From Acrocarpospora catenulata (GTDB lineage: Bacteria; Actinomycetota; Actinomycetes; Streptosporangiales; Streptosporangiaceae), in NCBI RefSeq assembly GCF_018476525.1, contig NZ_JAHCST010000028.1, positions 1 through 64,000 of the forward strand: 64,000 nucleotides of DNA, in the 5' to 3' direction. The notes under the pieces are model-generated. The model ran no database searches and was not told the origin of the DNA. It saw nothing but the letters and a program-made list of their open reading frames with translations. Of this stretch, positions 36,351 through 44,844 are shown one piece after another. Numbering within the stretch: the stretch's first letter is position 1; each line of letters begins with the position of its first letter. A program made the position numbers and the translations under genes.

Positions 36351-38501
36351 ATGTCCGACCCGACGCCCGAAAGCTCCGAGCCCGGCGCCGTCGCGCGGCC
36401 CGCGCGGGTACGGCTCCACGTCGAATGGGCGGTCGAGGGGAAGGTTCCCGGCAGCAGCGGCGGGTACGGCCTGCTGGCCTGTAGCCGCGGTGGCCTCACC
36501 CGCAAGAGCTTCACCGACATCCGGAACCGTTACGTCACCGGCACCCCCAAGGAACTGCCCCAGATCACCATCGGCTGGGCGGGCGGCCGGGAACACACCC
36601 GGCTGCTGCTGATCATCCGCCGCTGGTCCGACCAGACCGACCAGTTCGGCCGCAAGATCGCCGCCACGCACTACTTCAGCGTGCCCTACGGCCAGCTGGA
36701 GGAGCAGCGCGTGTCGTACGAGGGCCTGTACCACGCGCTCGACGACGCCGACCTGGTGTTCGACGAGGCGGCCCCGGAGCGCGGCGACCCGCTGAAGATC
36801 GACGTACCGGTCCTGGACCCCGCCGACCTGGCCGGCCGGGTCGACGACGTGGCCGCGGGGGTGGCCGCCACGCTGCTCTCCGAGGCCCAGGTCTGCCTGG
36901 TGGGCGGCGAGTCCCTGACCCCGCTGGAGCGCCTCCGCTTCCTGGACGTGGTGGCCGCCCTCCTCCCGTACGGCATGCGCTCCCGGCTGAGCGCCTCCAC
37001 CTGGACCTCCGGCACCGCCGACCACGACATCCGGCTCTCCTTCACCAGCACGGTGCCCGCCGCGGCCCACCAGGTGGCCTGGGGGAGCGAGGTGGCGGTG
37101 CCGCAGGATGGGCAGGCGTACTACGAGAAGCTGGTCGAGTACCGGGACCACCTGCCCGAGGTGGTCACCTTGCTGGCGGCCGACCTCGAACTGCGCGGTT
37201 TCACCCCCGAGGCCCGACGGGCGGCGCTCGTCCGGCTCTCCCGCTTCGGGGTGACCCCCCAAGACCCGGCCGACGAGGGGCAGGTGGCCGTCTTCCACGC
37301 GCCGGCCGCGATCGAGGGCGCGCTGCGGGTCTGCGGCGACCATCTGGAGAGCGGGGACCTGACCTGGCTGACCCGCTCGATGGGGTACCTGGAGATGGTC
37401 ATCGCGGACAGGGAGGGGGAGTTCGGCCCGGAGGAACAGGCCGCCTACCGGGAGATCGTCCAGGCGCGGCGGCTGCTGGCCGGGTCCGCGGAGCTCCACG
37501 GCGACCTCCGGGACTCCCTGCGCGGGGTGGTCCTGCGGATCGCCTACGGCCCGGTGCTGACCCGGGAAGGGCTGGCGCACATCGCCGCCCAGCTGGAGAA
37601 GATGCCGATCGACCTGCTCTCCGCGCTCACCCGGCTGGAGACCCCCGACCCGTACGTCCGCCTCTATCTGGCCGGACGGCTGGGCGGGCCCCGCCTGCCT
37701 GAGCTGGTGCGCAGGCTCGGTGTCGACGATCTGGTGCGGGCGGCGGCGGAGAAGCCGTATGACCGGTACGTGGTGGAGACGGCGCTGGACGAGCTGGACC
37801 AGCGCGGGAGGCGTGACCAGGACGGGAACCTGGCGGCGGCGCTCCAGGAGCACGGTCATCTGACGGAGGCCATCGCCTTCGCCTACCCCCGGGGGGAACG
37901 CCGGGTTCGCAGGCTCCGCGAGCTGCTCGTGGCCGCGTACGGCCCCCGCCCCGACCGCATGGCGTTCGCGAAGATCGTGCCGCTCTCCCTCCAGCCGGAG
38001 GAGGCGCTGCTGCTGGCCGCGGCGGCCGGGCTGTTCGGCCCTGACTGGGGGGAGGCGTTCCTGAGCGCGAGCGTGCTCCCCGCTCTCCGGGATGCCCGGT
38101 ACTCGGGCAAGGACGTCGACCGCATCCGCCGGGACCTGCGCATCGATCGGGACGTTCCCGTGGCGACCGACGAGCCGGCGGAGGTCCCGCATCTCCGGGA
38201 CAGGAGCGTCCCCTCGTCACCTTCGCCGAGGCGGGAGGTCCCGCTGAACGAACTGCCGGTCGCCGGGACGCGGCGCCGGAGCTCCAAAAACCCCCGGAGC
38301 TTGGAGCTCTGGTTCTGGGTATTGATCCTTTTCGGCGTTCTGACCATGGTGGCAACCCTGCTGGTGTTTTTTCGCACCCTCTCCGACACCGCCTCCGGCA
38401 TGGGGCCGAACGGGGATGGCCGGGAACCGGTCGCGACGGACATCGTCACGACCGGCCCGGCCATCGGAGAGGTCAGGTCAGCAGGCGGGCCGGAGCGATG
38501 A
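36351..38501 (+). CDS. large GTPase-associated protein with C-terminal anchor, paralogue 2 (GAP1-like)
   Basis: 716 residues, a tandem duplicate of the preceding gene. The first ~200 residues match nearly residue for residue (VRLHVEWAVEGKVPGS, YGLLACSRGGLTRKSF, TWTSGTADHDIRLSF), while the middle and C-terminal parts have diverged, implying an old duplication with selection on the N-terminal domain. One membrane segment, LWFWVLILFGVLTMVATLLV (about 653-673), is near the C-terminus, with a ~40-residue tail outside. It starts 15 bases after paralogue 1. Its 3' end overlaps the convergent peptidase gene by 29 bases, an unusually tight junction. Confidence 0.7.
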   Translation: MSDPTPESSEPGAVARPARVRLHVEWAVEGKVPGSSGGYGLLACSRGGLTRKSFTDIRNRYVTGTPKELPQITIGWAGGREHTRLLLIIRRWSDQTDQFGRKIAATHYFSVPYGQLEEQRVSYEGLYHALDDADLVFDEAAPERGDPLKIDVPVLDPADLAGRVDDVAAGVAATLLSEAQVCLVGGESLTPLERLRFLDVVAALLPYGMRSRLSASTWTSGTADHDIRLSFTSTVPAAAHQVAWGSEVAVPQDGQAYYEKLVEYRDHLPEVVTLLAADLELRGFTPEARRAALVRLSRFGVTPQDPADEGQVAVFHAPAAIEGALRVCGDHLESGDLTWLTRSMGYLEMVIADREGEFGPEEQAAYREIVQARRLLAGSAELHGDLRDSLRGVVLRIAYGPVLTREGLAHIAAQLEKMPIDLLSALTRLETPDPYVRLYLAGRLGGPRLPELVRRLGVDDLVRAAAEKPYDRYVVETALDELDQRGRRDQDGNLAAALQEHGHLTEAIAFAYPRGERRVRRLRELLVAAYGPRPDRMAFAKIVPLSLQPEEALLLAAAAGLFGPDWGEAFLSASVLPALRDARYSGKDVDRIRRDLRIDRDVPVATDEPAEVPHLRDRSVPSSPSPRREVPLNELPVAGTRRRSSKNPRSLELWFWVLILFGVLTMVATLLVFFRTLSDTASGMGPNGDGREPVATDIVTTGPAIGEVRSAGGPER

Positions 38502-39234
38502 AGGTGTTGCAGGCCTTGGGGCCGTTGCCGTTCCAGCCGCGCTTCATCCAGTAGTGGATGTTCTTGGTCTTGCCGTGGAGAACGTCGCCGATGGTCATGT
38601 CCATCAGGTCCTCGTAGTCGAACTGGTCACGGCCGAGGGAGTGCCAGACGCTGCCGATGAACGCCGAGGCGAAACACTCGGCCTGGAGCTCGACCTGGCG
38701 CTGGATGGCGTACTGCTTGGCCTTGCTCGCCTTCTTCTGCATGCGCATGGCCTGCCCGAGGATGCCCGCCCGATGCTGGGCGTAGTGGCCGTACTCGTGG
38801 GCGATGACGTTGAACAGGGTGAACTCGGTGGGGTCGGCCAGCTGCCACTTGCTGATGGCCACCCACATCGTCTTGTTGGCGGGGCAGTAGAGCCCGGCCG
38901 CGTAGTTGATGGGGTACTTCCCGCACCCGGTGGCCACGCTCTTGGTGATGTAGCGCACCGTCGGCTTGCTGAACGGCAGCCCGGCCTGCTTGAACTCCTC
39001 GCCCCAGGACCGGTTGAGGCAGTCGAGCAGGTGATCCAGGTAGATCCGGTAGGTGTCGAGGTTGTCGGGGCGCCGGTCGAGTTCCTTGCACTCGGTCCAG
39101 TCGAACTCGCCGGTCTTGTAGAGGGGATTCTTGGTGAGCGCGGCCTTACCCGTGGGGACCGGCGCGGCGTGAGCCGTACCCGGGAGGACGGCGGCACCGA
39201 TCAAGCCCGCGATCAGTAAAGTCAAAATTCGCAC
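38473..39234 (-). CDS. secreted neutral zinc metallopeptidase, copy 2
   Basis: 253 residues with a signal peptide (LTLLIAGLIGAAVLPGTAHA, cleavage near 24). The active site is HEYGHY (His146, Glu147, His150) and a later ELQAECFAS gives the third ligand. It shares layout with the peptidase at 27557-28393: paired Cys in the first half, the VEQQ/VELQAECFA helix and a C-terminal KACNTF/AACNTW motif. The two copies therefore bracket the kinase-GTPase cassette, both on the minus strand. Only the left copy is likely to be in an operon; this one has its own upstream region facing dxs. Confidence 0.87.
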   Translation of the reverse strand: MRILTLLIAGLIGAAVLPGTAHAAPVPTGKAALTKNPLYKTGEFDWTECKELDRRPDNLDTYRIYLDHLLDCLNRSWGEEFKQAGLPFSKPTVRYITKSVATGCGKYPINYAAGLYCPANKTMWVAISKWQLADPTEFTLFNVIAHEYGHYAQHRAGILGQAMRMQKKASKAKQYAIQRQVELQAECFASAFIGSVWHSLGRDQFDYEDLMDMTIGDVLHGKTKNIHYWMKRGWNGNGPKACNTFIAPARLLT

Positions 39235-39357
39235 AAAATCAGGAGCGTAGGGGACAAGCCAATCAGCGGCAAAACGATTGCCCCCCAGGTTGCTGAGGCG
39301 TTACAGCAGCGGCGAACTAGACTCAGGCGTGTTCGACGCCGAACCGGAGGGTGAGCA

Positions 39358-41250
39358 GTGGGGCTTCTGCAGACCATCGACGGACCGCACGACCTCAAAC
39401 GACTTGATCCGAAGCAGTTGCCCGCCCTCGCGGCGGAGATCCGTGACCTGCTCGTCGCCTCGGTGGCGGGCTCTGGGGCAGGTGGTCACCTCGGCCCCAA
39501 CCTGGGCGTGGTGGAGCTGAGCATCGCCCTGCACCGGGTCTTCGACTCCCCGCGGGACCGCATCGTCTTCGACACGGGTCATCAGTCGTACGTGCACAAG
39601 ATGCTCACCGGACGGGCCCACCAGTTCGGCACCCTCCGCCAGGAGGGTGGCATCTCCGGCTACCCCAGCCAGGCCGAGTCCGAGCACGACCTGGTGGAGA
39701 ACTCGCACGCCTCGACCGCGCTCTCCTACGGCGACGGCCTGGCCAAGGCCGTCAAGCTGCGCGGGGAGCGGGACCGGACCGTCGTGTCGGTGATCGGCGA
39801 CGGCGCGCTCACCGGCGGCATGGCCTGGGAGGCGCTGAACAACATCGCCGCCAACAAGGACCTGCCGCTGGTCATCGTGGTCAACGACAACGGCCGCTCC
39901 TACTCGCCGACCATCGGCGGCCTGGCCACCCACCTGGCCAAGCTCCGGGTCACCCAGAACTACGAGCAGGTCCTGGAGTTCGTGAAGGACCGCTTCGGCA
40001 ACGTCCCGGTGCTGTACGACACGCTGCACGGCATCAAGAAGGGCATCAAGGACATCATCGCCCCCCAGGCGATGTTCGAGGACCTCGGCCTCAAGTACGT
40101 CGGCCCCATCGACGGCCACGACGAGCCCGCCGTGGAGTCCGCGCTCCGCAAGGCCAAGGCGTTCGGCGGCCCGGTCATCGTGCACGTGCTGACCAAGAAG
40201 GGCCAGGGCTACACCCCCGCCGAGGAGCACGAGGAGGACTGCTTCCACGCGCCGCAGCCCTTCGACGTCGTCACCGGTGAGGAGGCGCCGAAGCCGTACG
40301 GCTGGACCAACGTGTTCAGCGAGGAGATGGTGCGCGTCGGCGCCGAGCGGCCCGACGTGGTGGCCATCACCGCCGCCATGCTCCACCCGACCGGCCTGGC
40401 CGACTTCGCCGACGCCTACCCCGACCGCATCTTCGACGTCGGCATCGCCGAGCAGCACGCGCTCACCTCGGCCGCCGGCCTGGCCATGGAGGGCCTGCAC
40501 CCGGTGGTCGCGGTCTACTCGACCTTCCTCAACCGGGCCTTCGACCAGCTGCTGATGGACGTCGCGCTGCACCGGCTCCCGGTCACGGTCGTACTCGACC
40601 GGGCGGGCGTCACCGGCGACGACGGGGCCAGCCACAACGGCATGTGGGACCTGTCGATCCTCCAGGTCGTCCCCGGCCTGTCGGTGGCGGTGCCGCGGGA
40701 CGCCTCGCGCCTGCGCGAACTGCTCAACGAGTGCCTGGACATCACCGACGGACCCTCGGTGGTGCGCTTCCCCAAGGGCGCCGTGGTCCGCGAGTTCGAG
40801 CCGGTCGGCCACCTCGGGCGGATGGACGTGCTCCGCGCCGCCACCGAGCCGGACGTTTTAGTGGTGGCGGTGGGCCCGCTGGCCGAGATCTGCCTGGAGG
40901 CGGCCGTGCTGCTGGACGCGCAGGGCATCGCGGTCACCGTGGTGGACCCGCGCTGGGCGCTGCCGCTTGACCCCGCGCTGGTCGGCGCGGCGGCCCGGAG
41001 CAAGCTGGTCGTGGTGGCGGAGGACAACGGCCGGGTGGGCGCCACCGGCGACGCGGTGGCCCGGCTGCTCCGCGACGCCGACGTGGACGTGCCGGTCCGC
41101 ACCTTCGGCATTCCGCAGCGCTTCCTCGACCACGCCAAGCGCGGCAAGCTGCTGACCGAATTCGGGCTCACCGGGCAGGACCTGGCTCGTCAGATCACCG
41201 AGGCCATCGCCAAGCGCGGCGCGTCCCTGGAGGACCAGCCCACCGCCTGA
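39358..41250 (+). CDS. dxs: 1-deoxy-D-xylulose-5-phosphate synthase
   Basis: First enzyme of the MEP isoprenoid pathway: condenses pyruvate and glyceraldehyde 3-phosphate with thiamine diphosphate. 630 residues, full length. TPP-binding motif is [16 protein letters not shown] (about 141-156); the catalytic His lies in [11 protein letters not shown]; the transketolase central domain has [20 protein letters not shown] and the C-terminal domain has [19 protein letters not shown] at 39358 follows GGAGGGTGAGCA. It stands alone between the metallopeptidase (divergent) and a permease gene; no riboswitch was recognised in the 120-base leader. Confidence 0.97.
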   Translation: MGLLQTIDGPHDLKRLDPKQLPALAAEIRDLLVASVAGSGAGGHLGPNLGVVELSIALHRVFDSPRDRIVFDTGHQSYVHKMLTGRAHQFGTLRQEGGISGYPSQAESEHDLVENSHASTALSYGDGLAKAVKLRGERDRTVVSVIGDGALTGGMAWEALNNIAANKDLPLVIVVNDNGRSYSPTIGGLATHLAKLRVTQNYEQVLEFVKDRFGNVPVLYDTLHGIKKGIKDIIAPQAMFEDLGLKYVGPIDGHDEPAVESALRKAKAFGGPVIVHVLTKKGQGYTPAEEHEEDCFHAPQPFDVVTGEEAPKPYGWTNVFSEEMVRVGAERPDVVAITAAMLHPTGLADFADAYPDRIFDVGIAEQHALTSAAGLAMEGLHPVVAVYSTFLNRAFDQLLMDVALHRLPVTVVLDRAGVTGDDGASHNGMWDLSILQVVPGLSVAVPRDASRLRELLNECLDITDGPSVVRFPKGAVVREFEPVGHLGRMDVLRAATEPDVLVVAVGPLAEICLEAAVLLDAQGIAVTVVDPRWALPLDPALVGAAARSKLVVVAEDNGRVGATGDAVARLLRDADVDVPVRTFGIPQRFLDHAKRGKLLTEFGLTGQDLARQITEAIAKRGASLEDQPTA

Positions 41251-41329
41251 GCCTTTTCCGTTCCGCTCGTGTTCTCCGCCCGGTGCCGGGAAGTCTCCTG
41301 GCAGCGGGCGGGAGCAGGGGAGGGCCGGA

Positions 41330-42796
41330 ATGACCATCTTCCGTACCAAGTCGGTCGAGCAGTCGCTGGCGGACGCCCAGGGTGGCGAGCACCGCCTGCG
41401 CCGCACGCTCAGCGCCCTCGACCTGACCGTGTTCGGCATCGGCGTCATCGTCGGCACCGGCATCTTCACGCTGACCGGCGTCGTGGCCCGCAACTACGCC
41501 GGGCCGTCGGTGGCCGTGGCGTTCGTGGTGGCGGCGGTGGTCTGCGGGCTGGCCGCGCTCTGCTACGCCGAGTTCGCCTCCACCCTCCCGGTGGCGGGCT
41601 CGGCCTACACCTTCGCCTACGCCACCATCGGCGAGTTCCCGGCCTGGGTGATCGGGTGGGACCTGATGCTGGAGCTGGCCCTGGGCGCCGCCGTGGTGGC
41701 GGTCGGCTGGTCGGGGTACGCGGCCTCCGCGCTGTCGGCCGCCGGGGTGAACCTGCCGGGGCTCAGCGCGGGCGGCTGGACCTTCAACTACCTGGCCGTG
41801 CTCATCGTGCTGCTGCTGACCTGGCTGCTGGTCACCGGGATCAAGCTCTCCGCCCGGTTCAACCTGGTCATGGTGACCATCAAGCTGGCGGTGATCCTGC
41901 TGGTCATCGTGGCCGGCCTGTTCTTCGTGAACGGCGCCAACTACCGGCCGTTCGTGCCGCCCGCGCAGCCCACCGCCGGGACGGGCGGGCTGGCCGCGCC
42001 GCTCATCCAGGTCCTGTTCGGGATCACGCCCACCGCGTACGGGCTGACCGGGATCTTCGCGGCGGCGGCCGTGGTCTTCTTCGCCTACATCGGCTTCGAC
42101 GTGGTGGCCACCGCCGCCGAGGAGACCCGCCGCCCGCAGCGCGACCTGCCCATCGGCATCATCGCCTCCCTCAGCGTCTGCACCGTGCTGTATGTCCTGG
42201 TCTCCCTGGTCGTGGTCGGCATGCAGCACTACACCCAGTTGAGCGAGACAGCCCCCCTGGCCGACGCCTTCAAAGCGGTGGGCCAGCCCTGGCTGGCCGG
42301 ACTGATCAGCATCGGCGGCATCTCCGGCCTCACCACGGTCATCCTCATCCTGATGCTCGGCCAGAGCCGCGTCTTCTTCGCGATGAGCCGCGACGGCCTG
42401 CTCCCCCGCAGCCTGGCCGTGGTCTCCCCCCGCTACGCCACCCCCGCCCGCATCACGCTCATCATCGGCGTCGTCACCGCGATCCTCGCCGGTTTCATCC
42501 CGCTGCGCGCCCTCGCCGAAATGGTGAACATCGGCACCCTCTTCGCGTTCGTGGTCGTCTCCATCGGCGTGGTGATCCTCCGCCGCACCCGCCCCGACCT
42601 CCCCCGCTCGTTCCGCACCCCACTGGTCCCGTGGCTCCCCGTGGCCTCGGTCCTGGCCTGCCTCTACCTGATGCTCAACCTGGCAGTCGAAACCTGGCTC
42701 CGCTTCGCCGCCTGGATGCTGCTCGGCATCACCGTCTATTACCTGTACGGCACCCGCCACAGCCGCGTGGGCACCCTGACCTCCCCGCAAGCCTGA
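41330..42796 (+). CDS. APC-family amino acid permease (cationic amino acid type)
   Basis: 488 residues, about 12-13 membrane segments. The start LDLTVFGIGVIVGTGIFTLTG is the substrate-binding helix 1 of the family, and the FFAYIGFDVVATAAEETRRP segment in the middle and LSIGGISGLTTV-like helix 8 region identify the CAT/YfnA subgroup, which exchanges or imports Arg, Lys or branched-chain amino acids. Inner membrane. ATG at 41330 follows GGGAGGGCC. It is 79 bases downstream of dxs and probably independent of it in function. Confidence 0.9.
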   Translation: MTIFRTKSVEQSLADAQGGEHRLRRTLSALDLTVFGIGVIVGTGIFTLTGVVARNYAGPSVAVAFVVAAVVCGLAALCYAEFASTLPVAGSAYTFAYATIGEFPAWVIGWDLMLELALGAAVVAVGWSGYAASALSAAGVNLPGLSAGGWTFNYLAVLIVLLLTWLLVTGIKLSARFNLVMVTIKLAVILLVIVAGLFFVNGANYRPFVPPAQPTAGTGGLAAPLIQVLFGITPTAYGLTGIFAAAAVVFFAYIGFDVVATAAEETRRPQRDLPIGIIASLSVCTVLYVLVSLVVVGMQHYTQLSETAPLADAFKAVGQPWLAGLISIGGISGLTTVILILMLGQSRVFFAMSRDGLLPRSLAVVSPRYATPARITLIIGVVTAILAGFIPLRALAEMVNIGTLFAFVVVSIGVVILRRTRPDLPRSFRTPLVPWLPVASVLACLYLMLNLAVETWLRFAAWMLLGITVYYLYGTRHSRVGTLTSPQA

Positions 42797-42859
42797 CGGA
42801 TCGCGGCGCGGCTGTTGTGCGGGTCGTACGACGCGGCGGCCCGGTTCGGATCGGACGCC

Positions 42860-43381
42860 CTAGAAGAAGCCGAAGAATTCGGGCGTCTTGAAGGTGCGCT
42901 TCGCCCCGGTTCGGGGATCCGTGAAAATGATCTTCGCGTAGAGCTCGTCTCCGCCCCCCGGGTCTTCGTTGAGCGCGGACGCGGAGGGGTAAGAGTCGAA
43001 CTCGGCGCTGAGTCCGCCCTCCGCCGGAGCCCACATACGGGTTTGGACGGGCATATACGCCTGGAAGTCATCCAATACCCCTCCGCCGTCGGATCCCCAC
43101 AGCTCGGCTTGGAAGACGTAGCGGCTGGCATTGATGATCGTCTGGGCTTCCTGCTTGCTCAACTTGCGCATGTCGATGCCAAGGTGGAGCAGGTACTTTC
43201 CGCTGCTGGTCTTGCTGATGGTGATGCACGCGTTGTAGTCAGCGGTGTAGTTGCACAGCGGCGCGGCGGAGGCCGGCCCCGCCATCAGAACGACACCGAC
43301 GGCGGGCGCCGTGACTATGGCAAGCGCCTTCATAAGGCCGCGCTTCAAGCGACCCTTGGGCCGCTGTTCTTTAGTGTTCAT
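42860..43381 (-). CDS. small secreted protein of unknown function
   Basis: 173 residues. A long basic n-region (KEQRPKGRLKRGLMK) and hydrophobic core (ALAIVTAPAVGVVLMAG) end at PASAA, a signal-peptidase site near residue 41. The mature domain of about 130 residues has two Cys close together (LCNYTADYNACITI) and is rich in aromatic residues and strands (GKYLLHLGIDMRKLSKQEAQ, YVFQAELWGS). No catalytic motif recognised. ATG at 43381 follows GAGGAAAG. It is convergent with the amino-acid permease gene. Confidence 0.75.
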   Translation of the reverse strand: MNTKEQRPKGRLKRGLMKALAIVTAPAVGVVLMAGPASAAPLCNYTADYNACITISKTSSGKYLLHLGIDMRKLSKQEAQTIINASRYVFQAELWGSDGGGVLDDFQAYMPVQTRMWAPAEGGLSAEFDSYPSASALNEDPGGGDELYAKIIFTDPRTGAKRTFKTPEFFGFF

Positions 43382-43770
43382 CGTGCTTTCCTCGTGATTC
43401 GGGCACCTTCCGGACGGCGGCACCTCATCACCAAGGGCGTGACACGACGGGACACAACATGGAACTGCGGGGCACGACATGGAACCGTGCGATCAACTGC
43501 TGTTGCCCGCAAATTTCGTGATCAGCTACGGAGTTGATCGGCGGATGAGGAGAACCCTTTTGCGAGGAGGCGGAGTCCCACGAGGCCGTAGGTTTGGATA
43601 CAACCGCTCCTCGAAGGTGGCTCTCCTCACCCCTTGGCGCCGTGCAGTCGGCAATCACGGGTGCTGAGAGAAGCCAATGTCATGGCAGTGCCATGGAACC
43701 CACCACGATCTTTAGTCGACTCTGTACGCCGAGGATCTGCACATAGACTTGTGAGGTGGTCTACCGCCCA
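43382..43770. other. non-coding gap before the nucleotidyltransferase pair
   Basis: No credible gene. It contains several dyads: GATCAACT (about 43489) and GTTGATC (about 43534), and CATGGCA-G-TGCCATG at 43681-43695. Composition is less GC-rich than neighbours. It must hold the divergent promoters of the secreted-protein gene and of the toxin-antitoxin-like pair. Confidence 0.5.
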
Positions 43771-44136
43771 ATGTCCGTGGCCGAACTCGCGGTCAAGCTC
43801 AGAGCAACCGACAATGACAAGATCCGCTGGAAGCTGGTCTGGGAGTTCTTGGAGGAGTATCGCTGGGAGCAAGCCGTAGATCAGCTCACCCTCCTGGCGG
43901 CGGAACCCTGTCCGGTTGGCGACGAGCGATGGGATGCCCTGCTTGCCGCGCTCACCGAGCACCTTGCCGCGCAGCACGACCTCGCGCCCCCGCTCTGGAC
44001 CGCGTCCCACGTATTGGAGCGCCCCTGGTTCCCCGCCGAGTTGCCTTCCCAGCGAGCTGAGGCACTTGTTTGGGCTCCGGCCGCCTTCCGCAAGCATGGT
44101 GTCTACCTGTCCGCTCACGATCTCCAAGCCGCGTGA
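43771..44136 (+). CDS. helical partner of a nucleotidyltransferase (antitoxin-like)
   Basis: 121 residues, soluble. The N-terminal half is helical (SVAELAVKLRATDNDKIRWK, LVWEFLEEYRWEQAVDQLTL), and the C-terminal half has WASHVLERPWFPAEL-like Trp/Pro segments and ends EALVWAPAAFRKHGVYLSAH. Small proteins of this kind regularly precede DUF6036-type nucleotidyltransferases in actinomycetes and are taken as antitoxins. ATG at 43771 is chosen with GAGGTGG at 43753-43759; GTG at 43756 is possible. Its stop overlaps the next start (GTGA). Confidence 0.68.
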   Translation: MSVAELAVKLRATDNDKIRWKLVWEFLEEYRWEQAVDQLTLLAAEPCPVGDERWDALLAALTEHLAAQHDLAPPLWTASHVLERPWFPAELPSQRAEALVWAPAAFRKHGVYLSAHDLQAA

Positions 44137-44654
44137 CAGACGACGGCCTCCTCGGCAGAGCCGAGCTCGAGCGAGCCTTCACGGCTCTTGGTGACCGTCT
44201 CGTCCGGCGAGGCATTGTCGCCGACCTTTTCATCGTTGGCGGCGCCGCGATGGCCCTGGCCTACGATGCCGTTCGGGTCACCAGAGATGTCGACGCCCTT
44301 TTCGTGCCTCACGGCGTCGTCCTCGAAGAGTCCCGCGAGGTCGCCAAAGCTCTGGATCTTCCGCCTTGGTGGCTCAACGAGCAGGCCAGCGTCTACATCT
44401 CCGGGCAGGATGACCCTGGGAAAAGGCGAGTTTTCGATCATCCCGGGCTTCGCGTGATGGCAGCCTCCCCCGAGCACATTTTTGCCATGAAGGCCATCGC
44501 GGCCCGCACGCGCGATATCGATGACCTACGCCATCTCGCATCTCTTACCGGTACCACCACGCTCGCCGACGCTCTCGCTCTCTGTCGTCGCTTCTTTCCC
44601 AGCGAAGACGTATCTCCTCGCGCGACGGCAGTGCTGAGCGATCTCTTCTCGTAG
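44133..44654 (+). CDS. DUF6036-type nucleotidyltransferase (toxin-like)
   Basis: 173 residues with the minimal nucleotidyltransferase fold: FIVGGAAMALAYDAVRVTRD then VDALF, matching GG-x(n)-R-x-T-x-DxDxxF of the superfamily, followed by a helical part with PEHIFAMKAIAARTRDIDDL, which supplies the third Asp region of AbiEii/DUF6036 enzymes. Such proteins add nucleotides to tRNA or other acceptors, and in two-gene units act as toxins. GTG overlaps the partner gene stop (GTGA), typical of toxin-antitoxin operons. A strong hairpin (44805-44834) follows. Confidence 0.8.
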   Translation: MTDDGLLGRAELERAFTALGDRLVRRGIVADLFIVGGAAMALAYDAVRVTRDVDALFVPHGVVLEESREVAKALDLPPWWLNEQASVYISGQDDPGKRRVFDHPGLRVMAASPEHIFAMKAIAARTRDIDDLRHLASLTGTTTLADALALCRRFFPSEDVSPRATAVLSDLFS

Positions 44655-44804
44655 TCGGCTTTGCGTGGGGATCGCCTCATCGCCGTCATGCATGTGGTTC
44701 GCAGCCAAGAACACGGTCCCGGCAGGGAACCAGATGGCCCCCCAACGCCACGGTGTCGAGCAACGCACATTCAGCCCTGGCTCTCACCCTGCGATGCCAA
44801 GGTT

Positions 44805-44834
44805 CTCCCGGTCGGGTTGCTGCCCGACCGGGAG
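44805..44834. terminator. bidirectional terminator
   Basis: CTCCCGGTCGGG (44805-44816) pairs perfectly with CCCGACCGGGAG (44823-44834) around a TTGCTG loop, between the nucleotidyltransferase gene and the convergent PepSY gene. The 150 bases before it (44655-44804) hold no gene I can support. Confidence 0.85.
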
Positions 44835-44844
44835 AGCTCACGAG

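Noticed and set aside
43428-43658. Small minus-strand open frame in the gap before the nucleotidyltransferase pair
   Set aside because: No start signal and no recognisable pattern; region looks like promoter DNA.
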